Source of the DNA: Boswellia sacra | Lineage: Eukaryota > Streptophyta > Magnoliopsida > Sapindales > Burseraceae | Reading direction: 5' to 3' | DNA: 64,000 nucleotides | Assembly: GCA_013180625.2 (NCBI GenBank) | Contig: SNVD02013083.1 | Span: 310,001 to 374,000, forward strand | Shown here: positions 61,034 to 64,000 of the stretch, one piece after another | How the letters are laid out: each line of letters starts with the position of its first letter | How positions within the stretch are numbered: the stretch's first letter is position 1 | Program-made: the position numbers and the translations under genes | Notes under the pieces: generated by a model | Seen by the model: only the letters and a program-made list of their open reading frames with translations | What the model was told of the DNA's origin: nothing | Database searches by the model: none

Positions 61034-61689
61034 TTACGGGTAGTATTTCTTCAAGTGCTCAATATTCCATGGATGGCGGAGTGACCTCCCATCCATGGTG
61101 ACCAGTCTGTAGGTGCCTGGTCGGATGACTGCTTTTACTTGGTATGGACCTTCCCAGTTGGGCCCCAATGCTCCATCGGTGGGATCTCGGGTACTTCGTA
61201 GTACTTGCCCACTTAGCTTATGCCCACGAAAGGTTCTCCTTGAATTATCATCAGCTTATGTGCCTTCTCTTTAAAGGCCATGTTGTAGCACTCTCGAGAA
61301 GTTCGTTGTTCACCTCTAACTTCCCCTATCCCAGCGGGTGTTGGAAATTTCAGGACATGATGATAGACACCCATCACGGCCTTGAAGTCGTAGAGTGATA
61401 GCCGACCAAGGATGGCGTTATAAACTCCCGGATGATCTACCACGAGAAAACTCACCATCCTGGTTGTCTGTAGGGAGCCTTCTCCCAGGGTCACAGGCAA
61501 CGAGATTACTCCTTCAAGAACAACCTTTCCTCTAGTGAATCCCATTAGAGAAGTTTGGATGCCTCTCATATCTCTACGGTTGAGACCTAATCGATCAAAT
61601 GTATCCAATGACATTATGTCAGTCGAGCTCCCGTTGTCAATCAACACTCTTCGTAGCCTTTTATTGGCCACTATTACTGTGAGGACCAA
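61034..61689 (-). pseudogene. Retrotransposon protease fused to integrase tail (pol deletion)
   Basis: From 61689 the minus strand encodes a retropepsin-type domain with 'VLIDNGSSTDIMSLDTF' (active-site D-N-G-S) and 'YNAILGRLSLYDFKAV'. It stops at 61213-61215. Immediately downstream, in another frame, the sequence 'ALGPNWEGPYQVKAVIRPG' and 'WNIEHLKKYYP' is the C-terminal tail of a Ty3/gypsy integrase, ending at 61034. RT, RNase H and the integrase catalytic core, normally about 3 kb, are missing between them. The join is near 61215-61235. The product could still be a protease, but the element cannot supply its own polymerase. Confidence 0.85.
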
Positions 61690-61936
61690 GGCATCACAAT
61701 GTGGATGATGGATACCCTGCGCATCTTATGATGAAAATGAGATAACATCATGATCTCCTACATTGGTGAAAGAGGCTGTCAGGTTGACCTCGTGGTGAGG
61801 GAGGTCATATCTTGCTTGCCTAGCCAGGTGCCTTCGGGCTTGGGAGCTCGAACCAGCCACTACTCCCCCAAAGATTGTGGCTACTTCTTCCAATGGTTCC
61901 TTCCCTTTGTCATTTTTGTTGGAAGGTTCAGGAGGC

Positions 61937-63741
61937 CTATAAATGTATTCTTGTAGTGGCCATCCTTAATAAGACCCTCATTTGCCTCCTCAGTTCGAAA
62001 CAGTCAGCAGTATTATGACCCTGAGCCTGGTGGAAATGACAATACTTTCGCTTGTCTCTTGTTTTTGGATTCGACCGTAGGGGGGCAGGTTCTTTCAGCA
62101 GACCTTTATCCTTGATTTCCTTCAGAATATCCTGCTGTGGCATAGTAAGCAACGTGAATGTACGGTGCTCCTCCTGAGGTTGGTCATGATACTCTTGGCG
62201 GGGTCGGGTAGATGACCCTTGTAATAGAAAGCGATCATTTCTGACTGTGTCTCGCGCAGAGCGTCGATCCGAAACTGATCTACGATTTCTATCATGAGGT
62301 TCTCCTCTATGATTATCATACGATCTTTTATCTGTACGGGAGGAATTAGGTACTACCGGAGTTTGCCCGGGGTAATTTGCTTGAAAAATTTCCTCTGCAT
62401 CAGCATGGCTAGAAACCCTTGCTAATGCTTCTTGATACGTACATGGGAGGTTGACGGAGAATTCCCATGCTAGAGGGAGCTCCCCCCTGATTCCTTGAAC
62501 CAAGCCTTGCATGGCGTAACTATCATGAAATAGGTCAACTCGTGAAACCTCCCGCTGATATCTATTTAAGAACGCACGAAGGGTTTCATTACGACCCTGC
62601 TTGATTGAAAGAAGGCTCTGCGCTGGTCGACTCCTTGTTTTCATATTGTTGAAATGTGTGAGGAAACTACGGGCAAGCTCATCAAAGCTGGAGATGGATG
62701 CAGCTGGTAACCTTCTATACCATTACTTAGCCGGTCCTCCAAGGGTAAGAGAAAAAGTTCTGCACATGATTCCCTCTGAGACCCCTTGTATCTCCATATG
62801 AGAAACAAAAGAGTCTAAATGCTCTCGGGGGTCCGTTGTCCCTTGGTAAAGCTCGAGTTGCGGCATCCAAAACCCATGTGGGTATCTTTCCTTTAGAATA
62901 TCTTCAGCAAAGGGTGATTCCCATTGTGGACGCCCATCTTCTTCTCCTCCTGAACACTTAATCAACCTCTCCAGCTTATAGATTTTTTCATCCATTTCTC
63001 GTTTGAACTCTGCATAATGATTGTCTGATGTCCCCTCTTCCGAGACATCCATTGGGGAATCATCTGGGCGATGATTTTTAACTCTAGGTGGTGAGCTGGG
63101 GCGACTTCTTTTGGGCTGATAACTACATCCGGGAGCGTAAGGACCATGATAAGAATAGGCGGGCTGATCAACATTACTTCTCTCGGTATATGTTCAATGC
63201 TTGTATGGCGCTTCTTGTTCAGAGAGTGCCGAAGGTCTACTGCTGCTAACTGTTGTTCAGATACGATATGCGAAGGAGAGGGAATCTGTGGGCGATCATC
63301 CCCTCTCTGATCAATAGGGTGGGGAAGATTCGGTTGAATAACCTGATAGCGAGGCAATCCAGTAGTCTGGGCGACTAAGTCAGGATGTCCACCAACATCC
63401 GTCTGGACATTTGGTACTACCATGGCACTCATTTGGTTATTCCCAACAGTGTTTGCAGCCTGTTGAGCATTTTGTCCAAATGCTTGATTGAACACAGTCA
63501 CCATACGATTCATTTGTTCGCTGAAATTTTGCATGGTATGTTCCATGGTAGTTAACCGATTCGCCTTGCCCTTCTTCGGTCTTCTAAGTGGAAGCCGGGG
63601 TTGCCTGAGGTTAGGCCCCACCCCAGAGGATATAACTAACGCCCTCCCTGTATCAACTACCCTTCGGCGTCGGGGAGGTGCTTTAACCTCGATTTCTTCG
63701 TCAACCTCTAGGGAGGTTGAGTGTTGGAATTCGTGACTCAT
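61937..63741 (-). pseudogene. Retrotransposon gag (frameshifted)
   Basis: Starts MSHEFQHSTSLEVDEE. The N-terminal Pro/Gln-rich part is in one frame, and the frame shifts near 63170. The capsid-like part continues in the next frame through 'FVSHMEIQGVSEGIMCRTF' to an in-frame TAA near 62722. Beyond the stop it resumes with 'FLNRYQREVSRVDLFHDS' and a zinc-knuckle-like 'YCHFHQAQGHNTADCFEL'. At least one frameshift and one premature stop make it defective as an autonomous Gag. Confidence 0.85.
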
Positions 63742-63797
63742 GATGTGTTTGAATAAGTTTGGATGGGAGCAACAACTAAAAAAGGCTTGAACTGTCG

Positions 63798-63815
63798 TTC
63801 CCACAGACGGCGCCA
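63798..63815 (-). promoter_or_regulatory. Retrotransposon primer-binding site
   Basis: TGGCGCCGTCTGTGGGAA on the minus strand, two bases after the LTR end. TGGCGCC at the start is the usual form for plant gypsy elements primed by a tRNA 3' end; I do not name the tRNA with certainty. Confidence 0.8.
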
Positions 63816-63817
63816 AC

Positions 63818-64000
63818 TGTTGATGCACGGTTTTCGGACGGCCGGGGAGCAGGTCGGAGTTCGGGTCGTACGTCGGGTCCAGTCCTACGAACACAGAAAA
63901 ACAGTCAGGGGTGCCGGCGGTGACCCTCCGACGCTCAAGTCAGTTTCCGGCACTCCGGAATTCTCTGGGAGAATTTCCTAGAGAGAGAAGCTCTCAAAAG
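63818..64000 (-). repeat. 5' LTR, partial (cut by the window edge)
   Basis: Aligns with the first about 210 bp of the LTR at 57130. Relative to it, a 14-bp CGGAGCTCGGGTCGG-type duplication and a 12-bp GTGGTGCCGGCA-type segment are missing, and about six substitutions are visible. Confidence 0.9.

Larger units (their letters stand above)
57130..64000 (-). mobile_element. Ty3/gypsy-type LTR retrotransposon, pol-deleted, runs off the window
   Basis: Read on the minus strand: 5' LTR (partly outside), primer site 63815-63798, broken gag, protease, integrase tail, an antisense extra ORF, GC-rich repeats, polypurine tract and a complete 3' LTR. RT, RNase H and the integrase core are absent, so the element is non-autonomous. 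The antisense ORF between pol and the 3' LTR is a layout described for Tat-lineage elements. The visible parts of the two LTRs differ by several substitutions and by two indels of about 12-14 bp, so the insertion is not young. Confidence 0.88.

Overview
This is plant nuclear DNA from a eudicot. The genes carry GT-AG introns and encode typical plant proteins, and AT-rich spacers hold MITEs, microsatellites and minisatellites. A petuvirus-like endogenous pararetrovirus and a Ty3/gypsy derivative occupy the right end. The gene set together with a petuvirus-type insertion suggests Citrus or a close relative; that is an inference, not proven by any single feature.

Layout, left to right. 1-2.5 kb: an ectodomain-only LysM protein (minus) and tRNA-Gly(UCC). 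2.7-6 kb: a three-exon L-type lectin receptor kinase (minus). 7.2-8 kb: a single-exon RRM-like protein (minus). 8.9-11.5 kb: a ten-exon GH28 polygalacturonase (minus) whose first coding exon is only the ATG. 13.5-17.95 kb: an eleven-exon UAP56/SUB2-type DECD-box helicase (minus) with a GC-AG intron. 18.9-19.3 kb: a 22-bp minisatellite. 19.9-20.7 kb: a BSD2-like chloroplast zinc-finger protein (plus). 21-22 kb: a carboxylesterase (minus). 22.6 kb: tRNA-Arg(CCU). 23.1-25.1 kb: an SPX-domain phosphate-signalling protein (minus) with two P1BS-like sites upstream. 28.1-33.1 kb: RDR6 (plus). 36.9-37.9 kb: a SHINE/WIN-type ERF (minus). 40.3-44 kb: phospholipase D alpha (plus).

45.0-56.1 kb is a compound endogenous pararetrovirus locus. 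Copy 1 is a complete genome unit with one uninterrupted ORF of about 1,935 codons (movement, coat/zinc knuckle, protease, RT, RNase H and an unexplained C-terminal domain). A 311-bp promoter/leader segment is duplicated in tandem after it. Copy 2 follows and is cut off inside RT. At that break lies a 42-nt stretch identical in form to the 3' part of plant initiator tRNA-Met, ending in CCA. It is joined exactly at the primer-binding site to an inverted copy of the leader and promoter. This looks like a genomic fossil of tRNA-primed minus-strand DNA. The inverted promoter faces back into copy 2, so the locus is arranged for convergent transcription.

57.1-64.0 kb is a Ty3/gypsy-type element on the minus strand, with one LTR complete and the other running off the window. 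It has a broken gag, an intact protease motif, and pol collapsed so that protease is followed directly by the integrase tail. A plus-strand (antisense) extra ORF and several GC-rich minisatellites lie between pol and the 3' LTR.

The cellular genes are unrelated housekeeping, signalling and cell-wall genes and form no visible cluster. RDR6, a silencing-amplification enzyme, lies about 12 kb from the viral locus, but nothing in the sequence ties the two together beyond proximity.
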